Shown here: piece by piece, positions 5,838 to 12,285 of the stretch
How positions within the stretch are numbered: position 1 is the stretch's first letter
Layout: the number at the start of each line of letters is the position of its first letter
Virus record (IMG/VR): IMGVR_UViG_3300006803_000046
Location: 1-33,627 of that record
Source: a virus
Direction: 5' to 3' (one strand)
Length of the DNA stretch: 33,627 bases
Translations under genes and position numbers: made by a program
Notes under the pieces: generated by a model
The model's database searches: none
What the model was told of the DNA's origin: nothing
What the model saw: the letters and a program-made list of their open reading frames with translations, nothing else

Positions 5838-5866
5838 TTGACAAATATGGTTAGTCGAAGTATAAT
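5838..5866 (+). promoter_or_regulatory. Consensus promoter of structured RNA A
   Basis: TTGACA (5838-5843), 17 bp, TATAAT (5861-5866): a perfect consensus promoter with no sizeable gene downstream before the terminator at 6253-6290. Confidence 0.85.
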
Positions 5867-5872
5867 ATATAC

Positions 5873-6290
5873 TTATTCAAAAGATAGTTCCATGCCTGAA
5901 ATATGGTTGGATGGTCACTCGGAAGACTATAAAAACCGTATCTTGTTTATGGGCTTTATAAACAGGACGTCTGCCCCTTAAGGATTGGGGACTCGATAAT
6001 GTATTAATCCCTAAGTCTTGCAGGACACTTTGAGTCCCTAAGGAGTTATGCATCACTGGAAACCTCCTACAATTAAAAAAGTTCCGGGTGGGTTACTCCT
6101 ATTATAGCCCTACCAAGTGTGACGGGAGTAGCAAGTATGATCGTAGGATGGGGTTCATACAACCCTCTCGTAAAGAGAGGAGATAGACTCGATAAATTGC
6201 TAGTAATTGCTAAGAGTCTTTAAAACAATAGCTCATTGAACTATGTTTATGGCCCTCACTGGAGTTTTCTCCTCTGAGGGTCTTTTTTTA
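5873..6290 (+). ncRNA. Structured RNA A, about 420 nt, unassigned
   Basis: A transcript bounded by a perfect promoter and an intrinsic terminator with no gene longer than 29 codons. Many stems can be seen by eye. ATATGGTT (5901-5908) pairs AACCGTAT (5934-5941), enclosing ATGGTC/GACTAT (5911-5916/5925-5930). A 9-bp hairpin is 5942-5950/5958-5966. GGGACTC (5988-5994) pairs GAGTCCC (6032-6038), competing with CCCC (5974-5977) for the G run. CCTCTC/GAGAGG is 6064... no: 6164-6169/6175-6180, and AGACTC/GAGTCT is 6185-6190/6214-6219. GACTCGATAA occurs twice (from 5990 and 6186). I do not recognise a known RNA class. Three short frames (5892-5981, 6048-6107, 6137-6223) are an alternative explanation; only the last has a reasonable ribosome binding site. 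Confidence 0.65.
6253..6290 (+). terminator. Intrinsic terminator of RNA A
   Basis: CCCTCA (6253-6258) pairs TGAGGG (6275-6280), with an inner GGAG-TTTT-CTCC stem (6261-6272), followed directly by TCTTTTTTT. A textbook intrinsic terminator. Confidence 0.85.
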
Positions 6291-6313
6291 TGCCACCTAT
6301 CTGTAAAAAGTTC

Positions 6314-6342
6314 TTGACATTCAATCCAAAATCTCTTATAAT
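6314..6342 (+). promoter_or_regulatory. Strong promoter
   Basis: TTGACA (6314-6319), 17 bp, TATAAT (6337-6342) in the context TTCTTGACATTC. It starts about 25 bp after the RNA A terminator and drives the genes from 6379 on. Confidence 0.85.
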
Positions 6343-6378
6343 TCATTTTTCACCTGAAAAATATTTTTGGAAAATTTT

Positions 6379-6543
6379 ATGACTACGAAATATTCATACT
6401 CCTATGAGGAGCTATTTGAAGATATTCCTGGGGACGATGAGCATATTGCTTTTATTGTACCCGCAGAGATTTTGGATGAGGTAGCTGACTCTTCTTTTAA
6501 AGTTAAAGTAGAGAAAGGTATTGTAGTAATCCAAATCACATAA
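6379..6543 (+). CDS. Small acidic hypothetical protein, 54 aa
   Basis: First gene behind the 6314 promoter. The acidic N-terminal half (YEELFEDIPGDDEH) is followed by strand-like segments (IAFIVPAEIL; FKVKVEKGIVVIQI). The ribosome binding site is weak (TTGGAAA). No family recognised. Eleven bases separate it from the next ATG. Confidence 0.55.
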   Translation: MTTKYSYSYEELFEDIPGDDEHIAFIVPAEILDEVADSSFKVKVEKGIVVIQIT

Positions 6544-6553
6544 GAGAGAAATT

Positions 6554-6850
6554 ATGTCCAATATACTTGAATTTCCTATCGAACGAACCCTAAAAAACAG
6601 ACTAGACGTAGCATCTTCTCAGCTAGAGGAGTACTATGATGCTCTTGGCAGAATGGAGATGCTAGCATATACCCTTGAGGAGCAAGCTTTAGAAGTTGAA
6701 GAAGGCTATAAGCATTTGCTGAATCGGTATATAAAAATTGTAGGGCTTGAGAATACGGAAGCACGATACCTAGAGTACGGGGTCGTAACAGTTTATTCAG
6801 ATGAAGAAGGTAACTTTACCTTAGAAGCACCACTTAACCCTAACGACTAA
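6554..6850 (+). CDS. Coiled-coil-like hypothetical protein, 98 aa
   Basis: The first 65 residues form long amphipathic helices (LDVASSQLEEYYDALGRMEM; AYTLEEQALEVEEGYKHLL); the last 30 look like a small beta hairpin (GVVTVYSDEEGNFTLEAP). GAGAGAAA precedes the ATG. Function unknown. It is followed by SANT-like paralogue 3 in the same transcription unit. Confidence 0.6.
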   Translation: MSNILEFPIERTLKNRLDVASSQLEEYYDALGRMEMLAYTLEEQALEVEEGYKHLLNRYIKIVGLENTEARYLEYGVVTVYSDEEGNFTLEAPLNPND

Positions 6851-6861
6851 AGGAGAGAAGG

Positions 6862-7203
6862 ATGAATTATAGTCAGGAGGAGTCTCAGGTACTCATCCAA
6901 GAGTATGAAAAAAATCCATCAAAAGAAACGGTCGAAGCACTTGCTGAGAAGTTTCGAAAAAGCACTAAATCCGTAATCGGAAAACTAAGCAGAGAAGGAG
7001 TCTACAGACGAGAAGTTTATAGATCCAAAACTGGGGATGTGCCGATTACAAAAGTAGAAATCGTAACATCTATAGCAGATATGCTAATGTGCGAACCAGA
7101 ACACCTACAAGGGCTTGATAAAGCCCCAAAATCCTCATTAAAAGCTCTTGAAGACGCCTTACGCGGGGTCAGAGCGGGAAAAGAAATTATCTTCCAAGAC
7201 TAG
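6862..7203 (+). CDS. SANT/HTH-like DNA-binding protein, paralogue 3
   Basis: 113 aa, same architecture as paralogues 1 and 2. The N unit is YSQEESQVLIQEYEKNPSKE then LAEKFRKSTKSVIGKLS with REGVYR at the end of the putative recognition helix. The C unit is ITKVEIVTSIADMLMCEPEH then KAPKSSLKALEDALRG. It carries about ten extra C-terminal residues. AAGGAGAGAAGG lies before the ATG. It shares the core signature (S-V/I-I-x-K-L-x-R-E-G-V-Y) with paralogue 2 more closely than with paralogue 1. Confidence 0.72.
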   Translation: MNYSQEESQVLIQEYEKNPSKETVEALAEKFRKSTKSVIGKLSREGVYRREVYRSKTGDVPITKVEIVTSIADMLMCEPEHLQGLDKAPKSSLKALEDALRGVRAGKEIIFQD

Positions 7204-7211
7204 GATGAAAA

Positions 7212-7232
7212 GGGTAGGAACTAAACCTACCC
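7212..7232 (+). terminator. Hairpin after paralogue 3
   Basis: GGGTAGG (7212-7218) and CCTACCC (7226-7232) form a 7-bp stem eight bases after the stop. Only AAATTCATT follows, so it is a weak terminator or a processing/stability hairpin. Confidence 0.5.
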
Positions 7233-7373
7233 AAATTCATTCAAATCTAATAAAATCTGCAAAGATTACCCTCCCCATACGGAAAAGACCATAAAAACCC
7301 CGTCGCGAATTGGGCATGGTTGTGGGAATTAAAAAAGAAAATTGTAGTTAAGGCTTGATGTAATTGATGCGGG

Positions 7374-7600
7374 ATCGTAACAATTATTGTGCTTTTACGG
7401 GATTAAGACGATTAGGTCAGAATCAGTACATAAGCACGAATTGTTAGATTGAATGTTGGGTTTTGACTAGCTCATCATATCTTGCATAAATCCCGTAGTA
7501 GAGTGACGCCTTATCTTTCAGTAGAACGGCGTCACACTTGTACGAAACAATGCATTACGATTTTGCTAGTTTAGGTTTGTAAGAAAAGTGACTTACCTGA
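7374..7600 (+). ncRNA. Structured RNA B with a pseudoknot, unassigned
   Basis: No gene lies between 7204 and 7744. TAACAATT (7378-7385) plus TGTGCTT (7388-7394) pair AAGCACG (7432-7438) plus AATTGTTA (7439-7446), 15 base pairs with a 2-nt bulge. Inside that loop, TACGGGATT (7396-7404) pairs perfectly with AATCCCGTA (7489-7497) outside it, forming an H-type pseudoknot. GTGACGCC (7503-7510) then pairs GGCGTCAC (7528-7535), and GTAAG/CTTAC (7579-7583/7592-7596) makes a last hairpin. ATCGTAA (7374-7380) can alternatively pair TTACGAT (7555-7561). No clear own promoter or T-run is seen, so the ends and possibly the strand are uncertain. The class is not recognised. Confidence 0.6.
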
Positions 7601-7744
7601 TTAATCTTACGATTTAGAAATAAATTATAACATACGTTTTGGCATAACACAAGTAATATTTTTGAGCAGGTATACGGTTATCCGAACTGGAAAGGAAAGA
7701 GGTTACTAAAAAATATTTAAACTGAGGAGAGGTAAAAAAATATC

Positions 7745-7773
7745 TTGACTTTTTTCGTTCTTTCGTGTATAAT
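7745..7773 (+). promoter_or_regulatory. Strong promoter
   Basis: TTGACT (7745-7750), 17 bp, TATAAT (7768-7773). The roughly 145-nt leader that follows contains small hairpins (CGAG/CTCG at 7788-7802 and CGTG-TAAG-CACG at 7814-7825) before the gene at 7927. Confidence 0.8.
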
Positions 7774-7926
7774 ATGTGGTAAGAAATCGAGAAGAGAACT
7801 CGTAGAACATCTCCGTGTAAGCACGCCACGTTAATCAGATGGATCTAATGCCGGGTGTAGGTTTTATGGCTTTTTCCTCTTTCAAAAAAAGCTTTCTCAA
7901 AAACTTATTAGAAAAAGGAGACACCA

Positions 7927-8076
7927 ATGCCAGGAATCATTATTGCGATGATCTTAGTAGGAACTGTGCTGGTAAAAGATGGAAATCGAAAACTGGACGA
8001 AAAATGTGCCCAAGAAGTGTTAGATGGTATTGCTGAGTCACATCAGGAGTGTCGTCGCTACTATATGAGTAAGTAA
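7927..8076 (+). CDS. Small protein with N-terminal membrane helix, 49 aa
   Basis: AAAAGGAGA precedes the ATG. A short hydrophobic N terminus (GIIIAMILVGTVLV) is followed by a charged tail with two cysteines (KCAQEVLDG; QECRRYYMSK). It may be an exported or lipid-facing mini-protein. Unknown function. One base separates it from the next ATG. Confidence 0.5.
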   Translation: MPGIIIAMILVGTVLVKDGNRKLDEKCAQEVLDGIAESHQECRRYYMSK

Positions 8077-8077
8077 T

Positions 8078-8278
8078 ATGCCAAATTTTAAAGAAATAGA
8101 GCAGGATTTAACAGAATTAAACGGAGAAGGAAACCGGGAGCGGGGTCGCAACGGGGAAGAATTACCGTGGAGCTACGAAGAAAAACGAGACAGGAGGAAA
8201 GAAGCAGAAAAGGATTACATGGAAATTGTACTTCCTTTAGAAATTGCACCTACTGTGATTGGAATATGTGTGGAATGA
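8078..8278 (+). CDS. Small charged hypothetical protein, 66 aa
   Basis: Highly charged helical protein (FKEIEQDLTELNGEG; RGRNGEELPWSYEEKRDRRK) with a short hydrophobic end (IVLPLEIAPTVIGICVE). It contains one of the GCGGGGTC words. The stop overlaps the ATG of the following gene (ATGA). No family recognised. Confidence 0.5.
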   Translation: MPNFKEIEQDLTELNGEGNRERGRNGEELPWSYEEKRDRRKEAEKDYMEIVLPLEIAPTVIGICVE

Positions 8279-8580
8279 AGGAACTTCTGCAAAAATTGGA
8301 AAGTGGAATAATTATACTTTGCTTTCGAAAGCTGGAAGGACCGGAGCGCAATATGGTCTGTACTACCAATCCTCGATATATTCCTGGATCTCCAAAAGTT
8401 GGAAAACAATCCCCTGAGAGCAATACCTTTGGAATGTACGCACTCGATGTGTGTGCGTGGAGAGATGTACTCAAAAGCACAATTCTACACTGGAGAGAAG
8501 CTCCTGTGACCGATGATGGCTATGTAAATACGAGTGTAAGTGGAGAGATCCCGACATGGTTAAAAGTAACAATCAACTAA
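8275..8580 (+). CDS. WYL_2/DUF2693-like SH3-barrel protein
   Basis: 101 aa. The pattern L-L-x-x-L-E-x-G-I-I-I-L-C-F-x-K-L-E-G, followed by R-N-M-V-C-T and an NPRYIPG turn, then L-D-V-C-A-W-R and a short C-terminal part, is that of small phage SH3-barrel proteins annotated as DUF2693/WYL_2, common in T4-like phages. The molecular role is unknown; ligand- or RNA-binding has been suggested for WYL-type barrels. The ATG at 8275 overlaps the upstream stop. Confidence 0.6.
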   Translation: MKELLQKLESGIIILCFRKLEGPERNMVCTTNPRYIPGSPKVGKQSPESNTFGMYALDVCAWRDVLKSTILHWREAPVTDDGYVNTSVSGEIPTWLKVTIN

Positions 8581-8605
8581 AACAAATTAATAGAAGGAGA
8601 ACCCA

Positions 8606-8782
8606 ATGGTTCGCGAAATCGACAGCATCACAATTTACTTCGCAAATAACGGAGCCTACCTTGAATACTCAGACAACGGAGGAGACCGAGGGTATCAAAG
8701 CCATCGAGAAGTTTACCCCTCCGTCTTCGACGCCTGTACAGCAATAGAAAGGCTTTATGATGAAACAAAGAACGAAGACTAA
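8606..8782 (+). CDS. Small hypothetical protein, 58 aa
   Basis: AAGGAGA precedes the ATG. An acidic soluble protein with a beta-like N terminus (IDSITIYFANNGAYLEYSD) and a helical end (VFDACTAIERLYDETKNED). A longer open frame in the next phase (8556-8747) overlaps it but has low-complexity T/Q/S content and no ribosome binding site, so this frame is preferred. Function unknown. Confidence 0.5.
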   Translation: MVREIDSITIYFANNGAYLEYSDNGGDRGYQSHREVYPSVFDACTAIERLYDETKNED

Positions 8783-9023
8783 ACTTACACCGCTCGAAGT
8801 AACCGCAGCAAAAAGATCTTGGATGCCAGGAGTATCTGTGCGAGTGCATAGCGATCATCGAGGATCGGCAAAAGATTGGTGTAAAAACCTAGTGAGTAAG
8901 GAACTTCTGGACAAAGAAAACTATCATATGGTAATCTATACGAATGTATACGAAGATACCTTTCACTTTCTTTCTCCTCTCGTCGCACAAAGCTTTGCAA
9001 TGGAATTTAATGGAAAACTTTGA
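8757..9023 (+). CDS. Hypothetical protein, 88 aa
   Basis: Starts at a double ATG inside the end of the preceding gene. The N terminus is basic (KQRTKTKLTPLEVTAAKRSW), followed by SVRVHSDHRGSAKDWCKN and an aromatic tail (YEDTFHFLSPLVAQSFAMEF). It could be a small nucleic-acid-binding or enzyme-like fold, but no family is recognised. It overlaps the following gene by 14 bp. Confidence 0.5.
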   Translation: MMKQRTKTKLTPLEVTAAKRSWMPGVSVRVHSDHRGSAKDWCKNLVSKELLDKENYHMVIYTNVYEDTFHFLSPLVAQSFAMEFNGKL

Positions 9024-9279
9024 TCAGTGGGAAACACATATGGAGGTGCGCCTTACAATAGTTGCGGAAGAGCTTATTGAAATGCACTATAATAAGAGAG
9101 TATCTGAGCTAAGTAAAGAAGAAATTCAAGAACTTGACAATTTTGCATTTATGCATAATAACTCCGTCCTGTGTTACGGCCTCCGCCGTAATATTAGAAG
9201 ATGGGAAAAAGCTCATAAAACTACCGTAGATGGTGGGGAATATTTAAAAGAACTTAATCTACGGGAAGGAGAAGATTAA
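9010..9279 (+). CDS. Hypothetical helical protein, 89 aa
   Basis: All-helical and acidic (ELIEMHYNKRVSELSKEEIQ; NNSVLCYGLRRNIRRWEKAH). The ATG at 9010 is chosen as the first in-frame ATG near the end of the upstream gene; an ATG at 9040 (MEVRLTIVAEEL) is possible. The gene closes the 7745 transcription unit, because a new promoter follows at 9304. Confidence 0.5.
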   Translation: MENFDQWETHMEVRLTIVAEELIEMHYNKRVSELSKEEIQELDNFAFMHNNSVLCYGLRRNIRRWEKAHKTTVDGGEYLKELNLREGED

Positions 9280-9303
9280 AGACTATAGAGCCAAACAAAA
9301 TTC

Positions 9304-9332
9304 TTGACATTTATACTAAATTCTTGTATAAT
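9304..9332 (+). promoter_or_regulatory. Strong promoter
   Basis: TTGACA (9304-9309), 17 bp, TATAAT (9327-9332). The spacer ends in AAATTCTTG, the element shared by many promoters of this phage. It drives the run of small genes from 9359 to 11265. Confidence 0.85.
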
Positions 9333-9358
9333 ATCCTCTTACAAGAAAAGGAGTGGAA

Positions 9359-9592
9359 ATGATTGTTCATATTATTTTAGACCCAGAGCAGATGGAAGTA
9401 GTATTTATGTCGCCTTCAAACGTAGCTTTTGGCAAGTATATTGCGAACTTAAGAGATGAAATGATTGCGGATGACATGATCGAAGAAGACGGTGACTTTA
9501 GTGACAATGATATCTTAGAGATGTATGGCAATTGGTACTACGATTGTTACAATACTGACGAAACAGATGGCTGGGAGGAAGGTAACTGGTAA
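9359..9592 (+). CDS. Small very acidic protein, 77 aa
   Basis: AAAGGAG stands 6 bp before the ATG at 9359; a GTG at 9353 would add two residues. The protein is beta-like at first (VHIILDPEQMEVVFMSPS) and strongly acidic later (DDMIEEDGDFSDNDILEMYG; DETDGWEEGNW). Such acidity suggests a DNA mimic or protein-binding inhibitor, but that is only a guess. The stop overlaps the next ATG. Confidence 0.6.
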   Translation: MIVHIILDPEQMEVVFMSPSNVAFGKYIANLRDEMIADDMIEEDGDFSDNDILEMYGNWYYDCYNTDETDGWEEGNW

Positions 9593-9828
9593 TGGAAGAT
9601 AAGACTTTCGATGAGCTACTAGAGAGTGTGAAAGAGATGGACAATATGATTATGGATGCTAACGAATTAAGGTATAGATTTGCAAAGTTAGCAGAAGACG
9701 AATTCAGTTATTCGTATGTGTTAAAAGCGCTACTAGCAATGATGACACAGGCCGAATTAAAGGAGTATTATGACTATTTCAATCAACTTCATCCAGGAGT
9801 TTACGATGAAGACGGAAATCATATATGA
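9592..9828 (+). CDS. Small acidic helical protein, 78 aa
   Basis: Starts in the TAATG overlap with the previous gene. All-helical, acidic (TFDELLESVKEMDNMIMDAN; MTQAELKEYYDYFNQLHPG). Unknown family. It overlaps the next frame by four bases. Confidence 0.55.
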   Translation: MEDKTFDELLESVKEMDNMIMDANELRYRFAKLAEDEFSYSYVLKALLAMMTQAELKEYYDYFNQLHPGVYDEDGNHI

Positions 9829-9845
9829 TATTAGTGGGAGAAACA

Positions 9846-10073
9846 ATGAAAGATAGATTTGTACTAGAGCAGAACATAATGAACTGCTGGGAAATAATTG
9901 ATGATCTTCAACTATTATCAGAGAATATCATAGATAGTGATAGGTATAATCTGAGCACAGAAGAAGAAGAACGTCTTACCAGAAAGCTTGATGGAATTAA
10001 AGAACTTTATGAGATGAGATTTGATAGAATGTGGGATACCTTTGAGGAGATGATAAAACATGGACAACTATAG
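9846..10073 (+). CDS. Small acidic helical protein, 75 aa
   Basis: The ATG at 9846 has GGGAG at suitable spacing; an in-frame ATG at 9825 (MILVGET) overlapping the upstream stop is the alternative. The protein is helical with alternating charges (LDGIKELYEMRFDRMW). Unknown function. It overlaps the next gene by 14 bases. Confidence 0.55.
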   Translation: MKDRFVLEQNIMNCWEIIDDLQLLSENIIDSDRYNLSTEEEERLTRKLDGIKELYEMRFDRMWDTFEEMIKHGQL

Positions 10074-10185
10074 CTGGGAAGAAGAGCTGAAGTTTGCACG
10101 AAGAATGACGTGGCTAACAATTATTAACACGGTATGCTTATTCGCTTTTATGGGCGTCTTTGTATATACGATGGCTGCAGGGTAG
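10060..10185 (+). CDS. Tiny membrane protein, 41 aa
   Basis: A charged N terminus (NYSWEEELKFARRM) precedes one transmembrane helix (WLTIINTVCLFAFMGVFVYT). GAGGAGATG lies upstream inside the preceding gene. The orientation is likely N-in by the positive-inside rule. Unknown function. Confidence 0.5.
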   Translation: MDNYSWEEELKFARRMTWLTIINTVCLFAFMGVFVYTMAAG

Positions 10186-10189
10186 AAAA

Positions 10190-10294
10190 ATGACGTACAA
10201 AGAAGAACTTTCTATAAAATTTTGGAAAGGATTTCTTATGGGGTACTTAACAGGAATATTATTATTAGTAGGAATATACGTTATATTTAGCTAA
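10190..10294 (+). CDS. Tiny membrane protein, 34 aa
   Basis: Four bases after the previous stop. A short polar N terminus (TYKEELSIKFWKG) is followed by one transmembrane helix (FLMGYLTGILLLVGIYVIF). It looks like a sibling of the 10060 gene (charged N end then one helix), perhaps a duplicated or paired membrane factor. Confidence 0.5.
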   Translation: MTYKEELSIKFWKGFLMGYLTGILLLVGIYVIFS

Positions 10295-10311
10295 ATCGGA
10301 GCGGGGTTACT

Positions 10312-10524
10312 ATGAGCTGGAGCTACAGAATAATTAAAAAAGAAAAAGGTGATGCGGAGTGGTACGGCATTCACGAAGTTTTCTATGATGACGATGGCAA
10401 GCCTGAAATGTGTACGGAAGATCCAATCACATTAGAAGCAGAGTCTATGGAAGATTTTGATTGGATGTTAAGTCAATTTAAAATTGCAACCAATCAACCT
10501 TGGCTGAATTTTAACGACTTTTAG
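10312..10524 (+). CDS. Hypothetical protein, 70 aa
   Basis: Begins SWSYRIIKKEKGDAEWYGIH and continues with EVFYDDDGKPE, a pattern I have seen in small conserved phage proteins of unknown function. Beta-rich first half, helical end (MEDFDWMLSQFKIA). The GGAG upstream is 10 bp from the ATG. One base separates it from the next gene. Confidence 0.6.
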   Translation: MSWSYRIIKKEKGDAEWYGIHEVFYDDDGKPEMCTEDPITLEAESMEDFDWMLSQFKIATNQPWLNFNDF

Positions 10525-10525
10525 A

Positions 10526-10726
10526 ATGTATATAGTACATACCTTTTATAACAGAAAAACCGTGCATACCTATAAGTATCTAACACTAGAGGAAGCTTTT
10601 GGTGATTATAATACTTATACTTTTGCAGGTCTGAAAGAAGGTACTCCGTATAAATGCAAAAAAGCTCTTTATGTTAAAATTGGGGACAAATACTTTCGAT
10701 ATGAAGAAAATTTTAAAGGGGGCTAA
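10526..10726 (+). CDS. Hypothetical protein, 66 aa
   Basis: Aromatic and lysine-rich beta-like protein (YIVHTFYNRKTVHTYKYLT; KKALYVKIGDKYFRYEEN). No family recognised. The ATG follows the upstream stop by one base, and a GGGGG run just before its own stop could serve as ribosome binding site for the next gene. Confidence 0.5.
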   Translation: MYIVHTFYNRKTVHTYKYLTLEEAFGDYNTYTFAGLKEGTPYKCKKALYVKIGDKYFRYEENFKGG

Positions 10727-10729
10727 TAT

Positions 10730-10885
10730 ATGAAATGGCTAGGGTATGCTTTTTGGATATTCTATATAATTATACAGGGCGGAAAAGTACTCGATACGAC
10801 ATCTCCAGAGATGGTTATTATAATAGTCGGAATGATGTTTGGATTGATTGTGTTCCCCCTAACTTTTTTAGTTGAGAGCGATTAG
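10730..10885 (+). CDS. Small two-helix membrane protein, 51 aa
   Basis: Two hydrophobic helices (LGYAFWIFYIIIQGG and MVIIIVGMMFGLIVFPLTFL) joined by a short polar loop. AAGGGGG stands before the ATG. Function unknown. The stop codon overlaps the GTG of the following gene. Confidence 0.5.
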   Translation: MKWLGYAFWIFYIIIQGGKVLDTTSPEMVIIIVGMMFGLIVFPLTFLVESD

Positions 10886-11265
10886 TGAGCATAGACGAAG
10901 ATATTAAAGAGAAGTTTGAGGGAAGTACTATGAGCAAGGCAGGCCGTCTTGCCATGGAATTAACTGCGGAACGAAAGCGGTTGAAACAAGAAATGACAGA
11001 GCTTCAGATGGAAGTAGAGGATTTAAAGCCTACTACTCCTACGGGGACTATTGACAGTTATGTAAAATGGGCTGCTACAATTTCTGCGGTTACTGGAATA
11101 TTTCTACAGCAGGCAGACTTACTCATTGCAGGACAATCTCTGTATGCACTAAGTGCTCTATGTTGGATTTATGTTGGGAGTATATGGAATGATAAAGCCA
11201 TTATGATTGGCAGTGCTATATCAGGTACAGCCGTGTTACTAACATTAACGAAGTACTATTCTTAG
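10885..11265 (+). CDS. Membrane protein with coiled-coil N terminus, 126 aa
   Basis: About 50 residues of charged helix (LAMELTAERKRLKQEMTELQ) likely form a coiled coil. They are followed by two or three hydrophobic helices (WAATISAVTGIFLQQADLLI; LYALSALCWIYVGSIW; IGSAISGTAVLLTLT). The GTG at 10885 overlaps the previous stop; the ATG at 10930 is an alternative. It is the last gene of the rightward early region; the tRNA follows ten bases later. Confidence 0.6.
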   Translation: MSIDEDIKEKFEGSTMSKAGRLAMELTAERKRLKQEMTELQMEVEDLKPTTPTGTIDSYVKWAATISAVTGIFLQQADLLIAGQSLYALSALCWIYVGSIWNDKAIMIGSAISGTAVLLTLTKYYS

Positions 11266-11274
11266 GTATTGGAA

Positions 11275-11351
11275 GGGCTTTTAGCTCAGATGGTTAGAGC
11301 ATCCGACTCATAATCGGCAGGTCCAAGGTTCAAATCCTTGAAGGCCCACCA
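11275..11351 (+). tRNA. tRNA with CAU anticodon, Ile2-like or Met
   Basis: A complete 77-nt cloverleaf with encoded CCA. The acceptor GGGCTTT pairs AAGGCCC (one G-U), the D arm is GCTC/GAGC, the anticodon stem CCGA/TCGG has loop CTCATAA (anticodon 11309-11311), and the T arm is CAAGG/CCTTG. The CGACTCATAATCG context and GGTTCAAATCC resemble E. coli tRNA-Ile2, whose C34 becomes lysidine to read AUA, more than elongator tRNA-Met; the assignment needs comparison. It lies where rightward and leftward genes converge. Confidence 0.93.
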
Positions 11352-11352
11352 C

Positions 11353-11667
11353 CTATGGTACTCCATCCAAAATAGTAATATTTGCGTCCGACCCAAGTAT
11401 TGTTAATTCTACCTTATAGCTAGGAACTACTACTTGCACATCAAACGTATCAACCAAGATACTATCAACACTATAAGAAGACGGGGCAGTAGATCGTACT
11501 GATACACTGGCTTCAATATTCGTAGGGTTTGCAGTTACAATTGCAGAGTACGTCCCTGCAGTTGTAATCTCGATATCTTGTGCAGAGTAATATTTATCAA
11601 AAATACCCCCTCTCCAACCACGAGTTGCAAGGGATATTCTCCTACCAATGCCAGTATGGCTACTCAT
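11353..11667 (-). CDS. Virion/tail-associated protein, 104 aa
   Basis: Threonine/serine/valine-rich, Ig-like beta pattern (IEITTAGTYSAIVTANPT; ASVSVRSTAPSSYSVDSILV), typical of tail or baseplate decoration proteins. It begins with a glycine-rich RRISLATRGWRGGI segment. It is the last gene of the leftward structural operon, and its stop lies two bases from the tRNA CCA end. The start ATG overlaps the stop region of the upstream gene. Confidence 0.6.
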   Translation of the reverse strand: MSSHTGIGRRISLATRGWRGGIFDKYYSAQDIEITTAGTYSAIVTANPTNIEASVSVRSTAPSSYSVDSILVDTFDVQVVVPSYKVELTILGSDANITILDGVP

Positions 11668-12284
11668 TACTCTTCTCTTGAAACAATAGTAACTTCGTTA
11701 CTAGGATTAGTAATATTCATTTTCAGAGCAGTACCTGTAGTAATACTCTCATCAGTAATAATTTGAGGATTATCTTTATCAAGCCCGAGAGACCTCCAAA
11801 CTTCAAGAAGGCGGGTTTCCGTTTTCACGCCCCCTGCAATAGAAACGGTTGGGAGAGAGGATCGAGTTAATGCAATAGTTACTCCGCTCTGAGGATTTAC
11901 AGGATTGCCTCCCTCTTCCCGAGTATAAATATTACCTACAATATCAAGAATATAACCAGAAAGGTTTAAATCAGCAGGAATCCAAGGCTGTATTCTCCAT
12001 CCGTTTTCAAGAAAGTAAGAATCTCCCAAAGACGTAGTTTCGGTAATAGGATCTCCCCCAGTGGTAGTGATAGCTTCGTACCACTGAGAGTTTTTCCTTT
12101 GAAGCTTCCACTCTTTCCAATTACTATAGATATCGAGTTTTACATCGATAGATCCCTCGCCAGGATTAACTCGAATAAGCCTGTTCTCTCCATCAAATGT
12201 AACCTTCATACCCCCTGGAGTATCAGGCAAGTTTCGAGGAGCCCAATAGGACCATTCTCCGTAATTGAAAATTATGCTCGGCAT
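11667..12284 (-). CDS. Tail/baseplate structural protein, 205 aa
   Basis: Beta-rich structural protein. The segments IYSNWKEWKLQRKNSQWYEA, TTGGDPITETTSLGDSYF and LENGWRIQPWIPADL, followed by GNIYTREEGGNPVNPQSG, match a family of virion proteins I recall from environmental phages (host-interaction or baseplate part). The ATG at 12284 comes right after the upstream stop, with GAGA upstream; an upstream in-frame start at 12338 would lie inside the preceding gene. The C-terminal third changes to a helical TRLLEVWRSLGLDKDN stretch, resembling a short chaperone or attachment tail. Confidence 0.65.
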   Translation of the reverse strand: MPSIIFNYGEWSYWAPRNLPDTPGGMKVTFDGENRLIRVNPGEGSIDVKLDIYSNWKEWKLQRKNSQWYEAITTTGGDPITETTSLGDSYFLENGWRIQPWIPADLNLSGYILDIVGNIYTREEGGNPVNPQSGVTIALTRSSLPTVSIAGGVKTETRLLEVWRSLGLDKDNPQIITDESITTGTALKMNITNPSNEVTIVSREE

Positions 12285-12285
12285 T

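Noticed and set aside
5892-6223. Three micro-ORFs inside RNA A (29, 19 and 28 codons)
   Set aside because: Only the third has a fair ribosome binding site and none resembles a known protein; dense base pairing in the region explains it better. Kept as an alternative to test.
5873-7600. Group I intron, tmRNA or RNase P RNA
   Set aside because: I could not find the conserved core strings of these classes, and both regions lie between genes, not inside one.
8556-8747. Alternative frame of 63 codons
   Set aside because: Overlaps the 8606-8782 frame, lacks a ribosome binding site, and is low-complexity T/Q/S-rich as expected from a shadow frame.
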